From NCBI RefSeq assembly GCF_009764265.1, contig NZ_RWIR01000079.1, forward strand, positions 1-64,000: 64,000 bases of DNA, in the 5' to 3' direction. The notes under the pieces were generated by a model. The model had not been told where the DNA came from and made no database searches. It saw only the letters and a list, made by a program, of their open reading frames with translations. This document shows, piece by piece, positions 49,429 to 59,576 of the stretch. The translations under genes and the position numbers were made by a program. Within the stretch, counting starts at the first letter, position 1; the number at the start of each line of letters is the position of its first letter. This DNA is from Pseudomonas sp. PB101. Lineage in GTDB: Bacteria > Pseudomonadota > Gammaproteobacteria > Pseudomonadales > Pseudomonadaceae.

Positions 49429-50751
49429 ATGGACCTGTTTCGCAGCACCCCCATCGCCCAGCCCCTGGCCGCCCGTTTACGCGCGGCCAATCTGGACGAG
49501 TACGTCGGTCAGGAACACGTGCTCGCTCGCGGCAAGCCCTTGCGCGAAGCGCTGGAGCAGGGTGCCCTGCATTCGATGATTTTCTGGGGGCCGCCTGGCG
49601 TGGGCAAGACGACCCTGGCGCGATTGCTCGCCGAAGTCTCGGACGCGCACTTCGAAACGGTCTCGGCGGTGCTGGCCGGGGTCAAGGAGATCCGCCAGTC
49701 GGTGGAAATCGCCAAGCAGCAGGCCGCGCAGTACGGTCGCCGCACCATCCTGTTCGTCGATGAAGTGCATCGCTTCAACAAATCCCAGCAGGATGCGTTC
49801 CTGCCGTATGTCGAAGACGGCACGCTGATTTTCATCGGCGCGACCACGGAAAATCCTTCCTTCGAACTCAACAACGCCTTGCTCTCCCGTGCGCGCGTCT
49901 ATGTGCTGAAAAGCCTCGACGAAACGGCGCTGCGCAAACTGGTGCAGCGCGCGCTGAGCGAAGAACGGGGCCTGGGCAAGCGCAACCTGACCCTCAGCGA
50001 CGAAGGCTTCCAGATGCTGCTGTCGGCCGCCGACGGTGATGGCCGACGCCTGCTCAATCTGCTGGAAAACGCTTCGGACCTGGCGGAAGACAACAGCGAA
50101 ATCGGCACCGAACTCCTGCAAAGCCTGCTCGGTGACACCCGCCGACGCTTCGACAAGGGCGGTGAAGCCTTCTACGACCAGATTTCCGCGCTGCACAAAT
50201 CGGTGCGAGGCTCCAACCCCGACGGCGCGTTGTACTGGTTCGCGCGCATGATCGACGGCGGTTGCGACCCGCTGTACCTGGCACGCCGCGTAGTGCGCAT
50301 GGCCAGCGAAGACATCGGCAACGCCGACCCGCGCGCCTTGAGCCTGTGCCTGGCCGCGTGGGAAGTGCAGGAGCGCCTGGGCAGCCCCGAAGGCGAACTG
50401 GCGGTGGCCCAGGCCATCACCTATCTGGCCTGCGCACCAAAAAGCAACGCGGTGTACATGGGCTTCAAGACCGCACTGCGCGCCGCCGCCGAACACGGCT
50501 CGCTGGAAGTGCCGCTGCACCTGCGCAATGCGCCGACCAAGCTGATGAAGCAGCTGGGCTACGGCGATGAATACCGTTATGCCCACGATGAGCCGGACGC
50601 GTATGCCGCCGGCGAAGACTATTTCCCGGAAGAACTCGACCCGATCCCGTTCTATCAACCGGTGCCCCGTGGCCTGGAGCTGAAAATCGGCGAGAAGCTC
50701 AATCACCTGGCAAAACTCGACCGTTTAAGCCCAAGGCAGCGGAGAAAATAG
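49429..50751 (+). CDS. rarA: Replication-associated recombination protein A (AAA+ ATPase)
   Basis: 440-aa clamp-loader-like ATPase (MgsA/RarA) acting at stalled forks. Walker A GPPGVGKTT (about 50-58), Walker B FVDEVHRFNK, sensor GATTENPSF, and a C-terminal tetramerisation domain of the MgsA family. ATG at 49429; a GTG one codon earlier is the alternative. The stop shares one base with the crcB start. Confidence 0.95.
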   Translation: MDLFRSTPIAQPLAARLRAANLDEYVGQEHVLARGKPLREALEQGALHSMIFWGPPGVGKTTLARLLAEVSDAHFETVSAVLAGVKEIRQSVEIAKQQAAQYGRRTILFVDEVHRFNKSQQDAFLPYVEDGTLIFIGATTENPSFELNNALLSRARVYVLKSLDETALRKLVQRALSEERGLGKRNLTLSDEGFQMLLSAADGDGRRLLNLLENASDLAEDNSEIGTELLQSLLGDTRRRFDKGGEAFYDQISALHKSVRGSNPDGALYWFARMIDGGCDPLYLARRVVRMASEDIGNADPRALSLCLAAWEVQERLGSPEGELAVAQAITYLACAPKSNAVYMGFKTALRAAAEHGSLEVPLHLRNAPTKLMKQLGYGDEYRYAHDEPDAYAAGEDYFPEELDPIPFYQPVPRGLELKIGEKLNHLAKLDRLSPRQRRK

Positions 50752-51125
50752 TGCTTGCACTGATCGTTGCGGTTTCCGTCGGCGGGATGGCCGGCACGCT
50801 GTTGCGCTTCGCCACGGGCAACTGGATCAACGCGAATTGGCCGCGGCACTTCTATACCGCGACGCTGGCCGTTAATATCGTGGGCTGTTTGCTGATCGGC
50901 GTTCTATACGGTCTGTTTTTGATACGCCCGGAGGTGCCCATCGAGGTGCGTGCCGGGTTGATGGTCGGCTTCCTCGGGGGGCTGACGACTTTTTCATCCT
51001 TTTCACTGGATACGGTGCGCCTGCTGGAAAGCGGGCAAGTGCTGCTGGCCTTGGGCTATGCGGCGCTCAGCGTATTCGGCGGGCTGCTTGCCACCTGGGC
51101 CGGCCTGTCCTTGACCAAACTTTGA
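50751..51125 (+). CDS. crcB: Fluoride ion channel CrcB (Fluc)
   Basis: 124-aa, four-helix dual-topology fluoride channel. Conserved GGMAGTLLRF near the start, the N-V-x-G-C-L motif (NIVGCLLIG) and GFLGGLTTFSSFS lining the pore. Starts at GTG overlapping the rarA stop. No fluoride riboswitch is possible in such a tight junction, so expression probably follows rarA. Confidence 0.95.
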   Translation: MLALIVAVSVGGMAGTLLRFATGNWINANWPRHFYTATLAVNIVGCLLIGVLYGLFLIRPEVPIEVRAGLMVGFLGGLTTFSSFSLDTVRLLESGQVLLALGYAALSVFGGLLATWAGLSLTKL

Positions 51126-51141
51126 TAAACGAGAAACCGAC

Positions 51142-52422
<1,281 letters not shown>

Positions 52423-53817
52423 ATGAAATATCTGCCGCTGTTCCACAACCTTCGCGGCAGTCGTGTGTTGGTCGTCGGTGGGGGGGAGATCGCCTTGCGC
52501 AAATCCCGCCTGCTGGCCGATGCCGGTGCGCTGCTGCGGGTGGTTGCACCTGAAATCGAAGCGCAACTGCGCGAACTGGTTGCCGGCAGCGGTGGCGAGT
52601 GCCTGTTGCGTGGCTACGCCGAAACGGACCTGGACGGTTGCGGGCTGGTCATCGCCGCCACCGACGATGAAGCGCTGAACGCGCAAGTCTCCGCCGATGC
52701 CCATCGGCGTTGCGTGCCGGTCAACGTGGTGGACGCGCCGGCCCTGTGCAGCGTGATTTTCCCGGCGATCGTCGATCGTTCGCCCTTGATCATTGCCGTT
52801 TCCAGCGGCGGCGATGCGCCGGTGCTGGCGCGCTTGATCCGGGCCAAGATCGAAACCTGGATTCCTTCCACCTATGGTCAACTGGCCGGACTGGCTGCGC
52901 GCTTCCGTCATCAGGTCAAGGGACTGTTTCCGGATGTGCAGCAGCGTCGGGCGTTCTGGGAAGATGTTTTCCAGGGCCCGGTTGCCGATCGGCAAATGGC
53001 CGGGCAGGGCGCTGAAGCCGAGCGTCTGCTGCAGGCGAAAATCGACGGCGAGGCGCCGGTCGCGACCGGTGAGGTCTATCTGGTGGGTGCAGGGCCGGGT
53101 GATCCCGATCTGCTGACGTTCAAGGCATTGCGTCTGATGCAGCAAGCCGACGTGGTGCTGTACGACCGCTTGGTCGCACCGGCGATCCTCGAGCTGTGCC
53201 GCCGCGACGCCGAGCGGGTTTATGTCGGCAAGCGCCGTGCCGATCACGCGGTGCCGCAGGAGCAGATCAACCAGCAATTGGTGGACCTGGCCAAGCAAGG
53301 CAAGCGCGTGGTGCGATTGAAGGGCGGCGATCCGTTCATCTTCGGTCGTGGTGGTGAAGAGATCGAGGAACTGGCAGCCAATGGCATCCCGTTCCAGGTC
53401 GTGCCGGGGATCACGGCAGCCAGTGGTTGTGCAGCCTATGCCGGGATTCCGCTGACCCACCGCGATTACGCGCAGTCGGTGCGTTTCATCACCGGCCACC
53501 TCAAGGACGGCTCCAGCGATTTGCCATGGGCCGATCTGGTGGCCCCGGCGCAAACCCTGGTGTTCTACATGGGACTGGTGGGCTTGCCGGTCATCTGCGA
53601 ACAGTTGATCAAGCACGGTCGCGGTGCCGATACCCCGGCGGCGTTGATCCAGCAGGGCACTACGGTCAACCAGCGAGTGTTTACCGGCACCCTGGCCGAT
53701 TTGCCGCGATTGGTGGCGGAGCATGAAGTGCATGCGCCGACATTGGTGATCGTCGGTGAAGTGGTGCAATTGCGCGAAAAACTGGCGTGGTTTGAAGGGG
53801 CTCAGGGGCAACTCTGA
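52423..53817 (+). CDS. cysG: Siroheme synthase (multifunctional)
   Basis: Makes siroheme for sulfite and nitrite reductases; 464 aa. N-terminal dehydrogenase/ferrochelatase half with the Rossmann GGGEIALRK, and C-terminal uroporphyrinogen-III methyltransferase with VGAGPGDPDLLT and GGDPFIFGRGGEE. At the position of the phosphorylated Ser128 of enterobacterial CysG the sequence reads GGDAPVLAR, so this serine is an alanine (about residue 132). Begins immediately after the serS stop. Confidence 0.96.
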   Translation: MKYLPLFHNLRGSRVLVVGGGEIALRKSRLLADAGALLRVVAPEIEAQLRELVAGSGGECLLRGYAETDLDGCGLVIAATDDEALNAQVSADAHRRCVPVNVVDAPALCSVIFPAIVDRSPLIIAVSSGGDAPVLARLIRAKIETWIPSTYGQLAGLAARFRHQVKGLFPDVQQRRAFWEDVFQGPVADRQMAGQGAEAERLLQAKIDGEAPVATGEVYLVGAGPGDPDLLTFKALRLMQQADVVLYDRLVAPAILELCRRDAERVYVGKRRADHAVPQEQINQQLVDLAKQGKRVVRLKGGDPFIFGRGGEEIEELAANGIPFQVVPGITAASGCAAYAGIPLTHRDYAQSVRFITGHLKDGSSDLPWADLVAPAQTLVFYMGLVGLPVICEQLIKHGRGADTPAALIQQGTTVNQRVFTGTLADLPRLVAEHEVHAPTLVIVGEVVQLREKLAWFEGAQGQL

Positions 53818-53830
53818 AACCCGGGTGTCC

Positions 53831-53927
53831 CCATCGCTGGCAAGCCAGCTCCCACAGATTTTGTGTTGAAGCTGCAGTCTTCAACATCACATGGATCACT
53901 GTGGGAGCTGGCTTGCCAGCGATGGGG
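53831..53927. repeat. REPIN (TGGC-type arms)
   Basis: CCATCGCTGGCAAGCCAGCT at the left and AGCTGGCTTGCCAGCGATGG at the right form a long perfect inverted pair around about 45 bp. Confidence 0.88.
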
Positions 53928-53948
53928 CCTTCAAAACCTACGCAAATC

Positions 53949-54950
53949 TCAGGCCCTGCGCCAAACCCCTTTCCCGCTCAACCGCTCCCGATCATGGGGC
54001 GCGGTGAAATCCTGCTCTGGACCTTTTGGCACAATCCCGGTTGGATTGATGGTCTTGTGGCTGGCGTAGTAGTGATGCTTGATGTGGGTGAAATCCACCG
54101 TCTCGGCAATCCCCGGCCACTGATAAATCTCCCGCAGCCAGTTCGACAGGTTCGGATAATCGGCAATGCGCCGCAGGTTGCACTTGAAGTGCCCGAAGTA
54201 CACCGCATCGAAGCGAATCAGCGTGGTGAACAGGCGGATGTCCGCTTCGGTCAGGTATTCGCCGGTCAGGTAACGGTTGGCGTCCAGCACCTGCTCCAGT
54301 CGGTCCAGCTCTGCGAACACATCATCGAAAGCTTCTTCATAAGCCTGTTGCGAGGTGGCAAAACCGGCGCGGTACACGCCGTTGTTCACCGCCGGATAGA
54401 TCCGCTCGTTCAGCGCATCGATCTCACTGCGCAGCGGGGCCGGGTAGAAGTCCAGGTCATTGCCGGTCAAATCATCGAAGGCGCTGTTGAACATGCGGAT
54501 GATTTCCGCCGATTCGTTGTTGACGATGCGCTTCTGCTGTTTGTCCCAGAGCACCGGCACGGTGACGCGGCCGGTGTAGTCGGCGGTATCGGCGGTGTAG
54601 CGCTGGTGCATGAATGCGAAGCCGTCGAGTTTGTCGCCGGTCGAGCCCAACGTTTTGTCGAAGGTCCAGCCGTTTTCCAGCATCAGCCAGCTGACCACCG
54701 ACACATCGATCAGGCTTTCCAGACCCTTGAGCTTGCGCAGGATCAGCGTGCGATGGGCCCATGGACAAGCCAGGGACACGTACAGGTGATAACGACCAGG
54801 CTCGGCTGCAAAACCGCCGACACCGCTAGGGCCGGGTTGGCCGTCAGCCGTAACCCAGTTGCGACGTTGCGCCTGTTCACGCTGGAACGCGCCGTCCTTG
54901 CTGCTTTCGTACCACTTGTCCTGCCAGCGGCCATCCACTAACAAACCCAT
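53949..54950 (-). CDS. yqjG: Glutathionyl-hydroquinone reductase (Xi-class glutathione transferase)
   Basis: Reduces glutathionyl-hydroquinones, releasing glutathione; 333 aa. The catalytic cysteine lies in LACPWAHRTL, the Xi-class signature, in an N-terminal thioredoxin fold; a helical C-terminal GST domain follows. Start at the ATG giving MGLLVDGRW. Stands alone between two gene groups, 90 bp from ybiB. Confidence 0.93.
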   Translation of the reverse strand: MGLLVDGRWQDKWYESSKDGAFQREQAQRRNWVTADGQPGPSGVGGFAAEPGRYHLYVSLACPWAHRTLILRKLKGLESLIDVSVVSWLMLENGWTFDKTLGSTGDKLDGFAFMHQRYTADTADYTGRVTVPVLWDKQQKRIVNNESAEIIRMFNSAFDDLTGNDLDFYPAPLRSEIDALNERIYPAVNNGVYRAGFATSQQAYEEAFDDVFAELDRLEQVLDANRYLTGEYLTEADIRLFTTLIRFDAVYFGHFKCNLRRIADYPNLSNWLREIYQWPGIAETVDFTHIKHHYYASHKTINPTGIVPKGPEQDFTAPHDRERLSGKGVWRRA

Positions 54951-55041
54951 GTTCAAGACTCCAGAAGGCAATAATCGTTGGAGTCGAGTCTATTCCGATG
55001 AGTTCGAACAAAAAGCGCAAAGATCGGGCGTGAATGATCGG

Positions 55042-56043
55042 TTAAATCGATTTATCCCGCGCAGCCCAGTATTTTTCAGCGGTTTCGAACGCCTGCTCGC
55101 GGGTCTGGCCGAGGCCACGCAAGGCCAGCGCCATGGTGGCGATCAGGGCCATTTGCGGGTAGCTGTCGACCACTTCGCCACGCCATACGGCTTTCAGGTG
55201 TTCTGGTTCAAGGGATGCCGGTTTGACGTGGCGCTGGCTCGACAGTTGCGGCCATTCCTCATCCCAGCTGACGCCGCCCGTGGTGCCGTACAGGTGGCTG
55301 TCGGCGTCCGGGTTGATCTCGATTTCGCCGCCATCGCCCTTGATCACGATGGCGGTATCACCCAGCAGTCCGCTGGCATCGCGATGCACGGCCTGATAGC
55401 CAGGATGGAAAATGCTCTGCAGGCCGCAACGCGCACCCAACGGGTTGAGAATCCGCGTCAGCGAATGGATCGGCGAGCGCAGGCCCAGGGTGTTGCGCAG
55501 GTCGATCATCCGTTGCAGCTGTGGCGCCCAGTCCACCAGCGGCATGAACGCCAGGCCGCCGTTGTCCAGTGCCGCGCCGACTTGCTGCCAGTTGCGGCAC
55601 AGCGGGATGTTCAATTCGCCCAGCAATTGCTCGCTGTACAGTCGACCCGCCGTGTGGGCGCCGCCGCCGTGCATGAAGATCCGCACGCCGTTCTGCGCCA
55701 GGCACTTGGCCGCCAACAGATACCACGGCAGATGACGCTTCTTGCCGGCATAGGTCGGCCAATCCAGATCCACCGCCATTGCCGGAGGATTCAGACGCTC
55801 GCGCAAGGCCTCGGTGAAACCGGCCATTTCCTCGGCGCTTTCTTCCTTGTGCCGCAACAGCATCAGGAAGGCACCGAGCTGGGTTTCCTCGACCTTTTCG
55901 TCGAGCACCATGCCCATGGCTTCGCGGGCCTCGACCCGGGTCAGGTCGCGGGCGCCGCGTTTGCCTTTGCCAAGGATCCGCACGAACTGGGCGAACGGAT
56001 GCTCGGCGGGCGTTTCGAGTGTCAGTGCTGGATAGTCGGTCAT
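55042..56043 (-). CDS. ybiB: TrpD2-family nucleic-acid-binding protein YbiB
   Basis: 333-aa relative of anthranilate phosphoribosyltransferase. YbiB of E. coli is a LexA-controlled DNA-binding protein without known transferase activity. The fold is recognisable by GKGKRGARDLTRVEA and FMHGGGAHTAGR; the diphosphate-binding GTGGD motif of true TrpD is not obvious. ATG overlaps the tusE stop (ATGA), so it is coupled to the tus genes. Confidence 0.85.
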   Translation of the reverse strand: MTDYPALTLETPAEHPFAQFVRILGKGKRGARDLTRVEAREAMGMVLDEKVEETQLGAFLMLLRHKEESAEEMAGFTEALRERLNPPAMAVDLDWPTYAGKKRHLPWYLLAAKCLAQNGVRIFMHGGGAHTAGRLYSEQLLGELNIPLCRNWQQVGAALDNGGLAFMPLVDWAPQLQRMIDLRNTLGLRSPIHSLTRILNPLGARCGLQSIFHPGYQAVHRDASGLLGDTAIVIKGDGGEIEINPDADSHLYGTTGGVSWDEEWPQLSSQRHVKPASLEPEHLKAVWRGEVVDSYPQMALIATMALALRGLGQTREQAFETAEKYWAARDKSI

Positions 56044-56375
56044 AGGCAATTCGTCGGTTTGGGCAGGCCCGCCAGTTTCGCGGCGAGTTTGGCGGGGGTG
56101 CCTTTGAACAGTCGGTTCAGGTGCAAGCTGTTGCCTTTTTCCGGGCCGAGTTTCAATGCGGTGTATTTGATCAGTGGGCGGGTGGCCGGGGACAGCTGGA
56201 ATTCGGCGTAAAAACTGCGCAGCAGTTCGAGGACTTCCCAGTGTTCGGGCGTCAACTCGATGTCTTCGGCGGCCGCCAGGGCGCTGGCCACCTCGACCGA
56301 CCAGTCGCTCAGTTCGACGAGGAAACCGTCCTTGTCCAGCTCGATGGCGCGGGCGCCGACCGTCAATGCATTCAT
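56040..56375 (-). CDS. tusE: Sulfurtransferase TusE (DsrC family)
   Basis: Last carrier in the TusABCDE relay delivering persulfide sulfur to MnmA for tRNA 2-thiouridine; 111 aa. The catalytic cysteine is penultimate (PKPTNCL), as in all DsrC/TusE proteins. The gene overlaps both neighbours by four bases. MnmA, its acceptor, is encoded at 33817-34950. Confidence 0.95.
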   Translation of the reverse strand: MNALTVGARAIELDKDGFLVELSDWSVEVASALAAAEDIELTPEHWEVLELLRSFYAEFQLSPATRPLIKYTALKLGPEKGNSLHLNRLFKGTPAKLAAKLAGLPKPTNCL

Positions 56376-56665
56376 AGCCAGCTGTTGACCTTGTCGTAGT
56401 GAATCGACAGTTCGACGAAGGCCGGGTAGTCGATGGCGCGGGCCCAGTCTGGAACCGCCAGCGCCCGGGCCCGGGCATCTTCGTCGAGGACGAACAGGTT
56501 CAGGCCACGTGCGCTGAGCGCAGTGAAGGGGGCGGTGCCTGGCTGCAACGCATAGGCCGCATCACCGCACAGCAGCAAGCCGTCGTTGGCACCGATCACG
56601 CGCAGGCAACTGGTCAGGCGTTCGTCGGCGAACGGGGAATGAGACAACACATGCAAAGTCGACAT
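56372..56665 (-). CDS. tusB: Sulfurtransferase complex subunit TusB
   Basis: 97-aa DsrH-type subunit of the TusBCD heterohexamer. Recognised by size, by position between tusC and tusE, and by the STLHVLSHSPF start. Overlaps the tusC stop by one base and the tusE start by four. Confidence 0.92.
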   Translation of the reverse strand: MSTLHVLSHSPFADERLTSCLRVIGANDGLLLCGDAAYALQPGTAPFTALSARGLNLFVLDEDARARALAVPDWARAIDYPAFVELSIHYDKVNSWL

Positions 56666-57027
56666 CAGAGGGTGATCACCTGGTCGTAACGGTCAATGAG
56701 GGCGGTGATTTCGTCGGTGGCCAGCACCTGGGCTTCCTGCAGCGACAGGTCGCTTGGGTCGAGGCCGCGTTGGGTGATGCTGTCGGCGCAGGCGAACAGT
56801 TCCTCGACACCGAACATCGGCAGGGCCTGCAGGTTGGCGCTGAGGTCTTTCTGCTGCAAGGCCTTGGCATTCTGGCTGGCGGCCAGCTGGAACACGCCGT
56901 CGTCGAGAAACAACAGGCCGATCGGCAGGTCGAAGGCGCCCCCGGCCAGCACGATGTCCAGCGCTTCGCGCGCGCCAGGGCCGGACCATGGCGATTGGCG
57001 GCTGATGATCAACAGGGATTTGGCCAT
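56665..57027 (-). CDS. tusC: Sulfurtransferase complex subunit TusC
   Basis: 120-aa DsrF-type subunit. The N-terminal SLLIISRQSPWSG and GLLFLDDGVFQL stretches are typical. The ATG at 57027 lies 1 bp after the tusD stop; an upstream ATG would overlap tusD. Confidence 0.92.
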   Translation of the reverse strand: MAKSLLIISRQSPWSGPGAREALDIVLAGGAFDLPIGLLFLDDGVFQLAASQNAKALQQKDLSANLQALPMFGVEELFACADSITQRGLDPSDLSLQEAQVLATDEITALIDRYDQVITL

Positions 57028-57028
57028 G

Positions 57029-57421
57029 TCATGCGCCTCCAAAACAGATCAGGCGGTCGGCATCCTGCGCGGCGTCATGCAACTGGCCGAGTCCGGACAA
57101 TTCCCACGGCGCGCCGACGGCAACGGCCTCACGCTGATAGCGCCTGGCTTCTTCTTCGTTCAACACGCCACGACGCAGGGCGGCGGCGATGCACACCACG
57201 CCATCGAGTCGATGGTCGCTGACAAAGGTGCGCCATTGTTTGGGCAAGTCCAGTTCATCCTGGGGCGTGACCACGCTGGCGGACGCGTTGTAGACACCGT
57301 CCTGATAGAAAAACAGCCGGACAATCTCATGCCCGCCGGCCAGCGCCGCTTGGGCGAACAGCAAGGCGCGGCGCGAGGAGGGCGCGTGGGCGGCGGAAAA
57401 CACGGCGATGGCGAACTTCAT
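57029..57421 (-). CDS. tusD: Sulfurtransferase complex subunit TusD
   Basis: 130-aa DsrE-type catalytic subunit of TusBCD. The active cysteine is in GVVCIAAALRRG (residue ~78). It accepts sulfur from TusA and passes it to TusE. The ATG at 57421 (MKFAIAVFSA) matches the family start. First gene of tusDCBE-ybiB. Confidence 0.94.
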   Translation of the reverse strand: MKFAIAVFSAAHAPSSRRALLFAQAALAGGHEIVRLFFYQDGVYNASASVVTPQDELDLPKQWRTFVSDHRLDGVVCIAAALRRGVLNEEEARRYQREAVAVGAPWELSGLGQLHDAAQDADRLICFGGA

Positions 57422-57499
57422 GACGGACTCGATCAGCGAAACTGCGGCCATGATAAAGCTTTATCGGCGGGGCGGCTAAAGTGATGTTGCCTGGGCGGG

Positions 57500-57600
57500 C
57501 CTCATCGCGGGCAAGCCCGCTCCCACAGTGATCTATGCCATGCCAACGATTGCGGTATGACCACAAAACCTGTGGGAGCGGGCTTGCCCGCGAAGGCGGC
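57500..57600. repeat. REPIN (GGGC-type arms)
   Basis: ATCGCGGGCAAGCCCGCTCC and GGAGCGGGCTTGCCCGCGA flank about 55 bp between tusD and the YoaK-type gene. Confidence 0.87.
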
Positions 57601-57619
57601 CTCACAGTCAACACCAGAC

Positions 57620-58324
57620 TCAGCGCGGCATATACCCCAGCTGCCAGCGCCGCGGGATCTTCAACGACAACACCCCGAGCGCGGCAGCCAGCAGGCCACT
57701 GGCAAACAATGCCTTGAGCCCCAGGTGATGTTCCAGCACGGCACCGAGTACCGCGCCGGCGAACATGCCGGTCCAGGGGATAAGTTGCACGCGCCAGCCG
57801 CTGCGGCGCTCGCCGAGCATCCAGCGGCCCAGTCCGCGGCCGAAACGCGACAGGGCTCCGGTGACGTAAGTCAGGCCCACCGGCAGGCCGTTCACTTGTT
57901 CCACCGCGGCGTTGAGCATGCCCATTGCAATGATCGCCGCCAGCAGGGCTGGCAGCTGCGCGTCAAAAGGCCAGGCCGCGGCGGCACACAGCAGGGCGGC
58001 GATGCACAGCAACAAGGGCAGGGCCCGACGGCCACCCAGGCGGCTGACGATAATGCCCAGCGCGTTGCCGACGATGAAGGTAGCGACGAGGATCACCAGG
58101 CGCAGGGTCAAGCCAAGGTCGCCAGTGCTGATGGCGACCGCCATCCGGGTGGTATTGCCGCTCATGAACGAGACGAAGTCACCGCTGGCCATGAAGCCGA
58201 TGGCGTCGGTCATGCCGGCGAGTACCGAGAGCATGGCCACCAGGCCCAGGCCAATGCGTCCGCGCCATTTCTGCGTGTGCAGATGACCGGGGCTGGCGTG
58301 GGTCCTGGTGGTGTTGGGCAGCAT
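57620..58324 (-). CDS. YoaK-family (DUF1275) membrane protein
   Basis: 234-aa inner-membrane protein with about six hydrophobic segments. The DUF1275 hallmark GMTDAIGFMASGDFVSFMSG (about 37-56) is clear, followed by NTTRMAV. Function unknown; the family is often annotated as a putative small-molecule or drug exporter without proof. Monocistronic by context. Confidence 0.88.
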   Translation of the reverse strand: MLPNTTRTHASPGHLHTQKWRGRIGLGLVAMLSVLAGMTDAIGFMASGDFVSFMSGNTTRMAVAISTGDLGLTLRLVILVATFIVGNALGIIVSRLGGRRALPLLLCIAALLCAAAAWPFDAQLPALLAAIIAMGMLNAAVEQVNGLPVGLTYVTGALSRFGRGLGRWMLGERRSGWRVQLIPWTGMFAGAVLGAVLEHHLGLKALFASGLLAAALGVLSLKIPRRWQLGYMPR

Positions 58325-58348
58325 CGGTGATGGTATCCCTGAATGTGC

Positions 58349-58678
58349 TTAGGGTTTTATCCCATACAACTCGCAATATTCCAGCCAGTCCATGCCGGCC
58401 ATTTCCGCCACTTCCCGGTGCACTTCCAGGCGCTGCGCTTCGTAGTCTGCGGCCGTGGCCGCCGTCAGTTGCAGAGTGAGCTCCCAGGCGAACAGCCCGA
58501 GGCGCTCGGCTTCGGCTTCGAAGGCCTCATGCAAGCGTTCGTCGCGGTACTGTGCCTGGGTTTCTCCCTTGGCCTGGGCCAGCAACGGGTTGAGATTGTC
58601 GAGGTCGTGGCGCAACTCGGGGCGTTCGTCGAGAAAACGCTTCAGTGCCTGCTCATGCTGCTGGTCGGTTGCCGCCAT
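58349..58678 (-). CDS. DUF6388-type hypothetical protein
   Basis: 109-aa soluble, acidic, strongly helical protein ending MAGMDWLEYCELYGIKP. I recognise it as a small pseudomonad family (DUF6388) of unknown function. AAGGAG lies 5 nt before the ATG. It begins 20 bp after the small HTH gene on the same strand, so the two are probably one transcript. Confidence 0.75.
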   Translation of the reverse strand: MAATDQQHEQALKRFLDERPELRHDLDNLNPLLAQAKGETQAQYRDERLHEAFEAEAERLGLFAWELTLQLTAATAADYEAQRLEVHREVAEMAGMDWLEYCELYGIKP

Positions 58679-58698
58679 GGTCACTCCTTGAGTGGGGA

Positions 58699-58947
58699 TT
58701 ACGAATTCTGCTGCTTGCTGGCCTTGGCCGCTGCCGCCAGGCATTCGAGGGCGAACTGTTCGGTGTAGGTCATCTGGATCGGCGTGGTATCGCCTTTGAC
58801 GGTTCTTTCGCCGTCGAGGATGTACTTGATCCGTTTTTCGGTGACACCGATTCGCTTGGCGATCCAGGACGGCGTCTGGCCGATCTGGCTGATCAGCTTG
58901 TCGGCGTATTCGGTGGTCGGTTTGTAGAACTCGGCGTTGGGTGTCAT
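58699..58947 (-). CDS. Small helix-turn-helix (XRE-like) protein
   Basis: 82-aa protein. Residues about 25-50 (QTPSWIAKRIGVTEKRIKYI followed by LDGER) form a Cro/CI-type helix-turn-helix. There is no effector domain. ATG at 58947 with GGAAA 5 nt upstream; an in-frame ATG five codons earlier is possible. Encoded just upstream of the DUF6388 gene; it may regulate its own two-gene operon. Confidence 0.7.
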   Translation of the reverse strand: MTPNAEFYKPTTEYADKLISQIGQTPSWIAKRIGVTEKRIKYILDGERTVKGDTTPIQMTYTEQFALECLAAAAKASKQQNS

Positions 58948-59095
58948 CAGGTTTCCAGTCATGGGTGCGATGCGGTGCGATAGGCGCGACAGGGTGCGCG
59001 AATCGTCGCGCCATGTCGCGGTATAAATGAAGTAAAGCAGAACGATACGGGCTGCCGGGATGATAAAGTCCGCTTTTTCCTGATGAGTGTATGCA

Positions 59096-59446
59096 ATGCG
59101 AATTCTGATGGTGGCGCTGGCCGTGACAGTGCTGGCGGGATGTGCCGGCTCGGCGATGAACGATGCCCGCACCAAGGCCCCGTACAAGACCCTGAACTCG
59201 GATAAACCGGCAAAAGACGTCGCCCAGTGCGTGCAGTTTTCCTGGCAGGACGAGTCCGTGTTCGGCGTCGATGCGGCGGCCTATCTGCAACCGGGCGAGA
59301 AGGGCGGCACCACCGTTTATACCCGTTCGGCAGAGTCGTTCGTGGACGTGACCACCGACGCCTCGGGGACGGTGTTGAGCTACTACGCACAGCAGGATGA
59401 TTTCGTCGCCAAGCGCCGGTTGGCGGCGCTGGCGACCTGCCTGTGA
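59096..59446 (+). CDS. Small lipoprotein
   Basis: 116 aa. The start MRILMVALAVTVLAGCAGS is a lipoprotein signal with lipobox LAGC (Cys16). The mature domain of about 100 residues is not a family I can name; it resembles short hypothetical lipoproteins of pseudomonads. The ATG at 59096 was chosen over a GTG three codons upstream. Divergent from the HTH gene with about 150 bp between them. Confidence 0.8.
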   Translation: MRILMVALAVTVLAGCAGSAMNDARTKAPYKTLNSDKPAKDVAQCVQFSWQDESVFGVDAAAYLQPGEKGGTTVYTRSAESFVDVTTDASGTVLSYYAQQDDFVAKRRLAALATCL

Positions 59447-59470
59447 CTTGATGGCTTGTTGCATTACCCC

Positions 59471-59561
59471 TGTGGGAGCGAGCCTGCTCGCGAAGACGTA
59501 GTGTCAGTCGCTATCAATGTTGGCTGATATACCGCTTTCGCGAGCAGGCTCGCTCCCACAC
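59471..59561. repeat. REPIN (CGAGC-type arms)
   Basis: TGTGGGAGCGAGCCTGCTCG and CGAGCAGGCTCGCTCCCACA; loop contains ATCAATGTTGGCTGATATAC. Confidence 0.87.
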
Positions 59562-59576
59562 TGGTTTGTGTGCTGG

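Noticed and set aside
50700..50760. Fluoride riboswitch for crcB
   Set aside because: crcB starts on the last base of the rarA stop codon, leaving no leader for a riboswitch.
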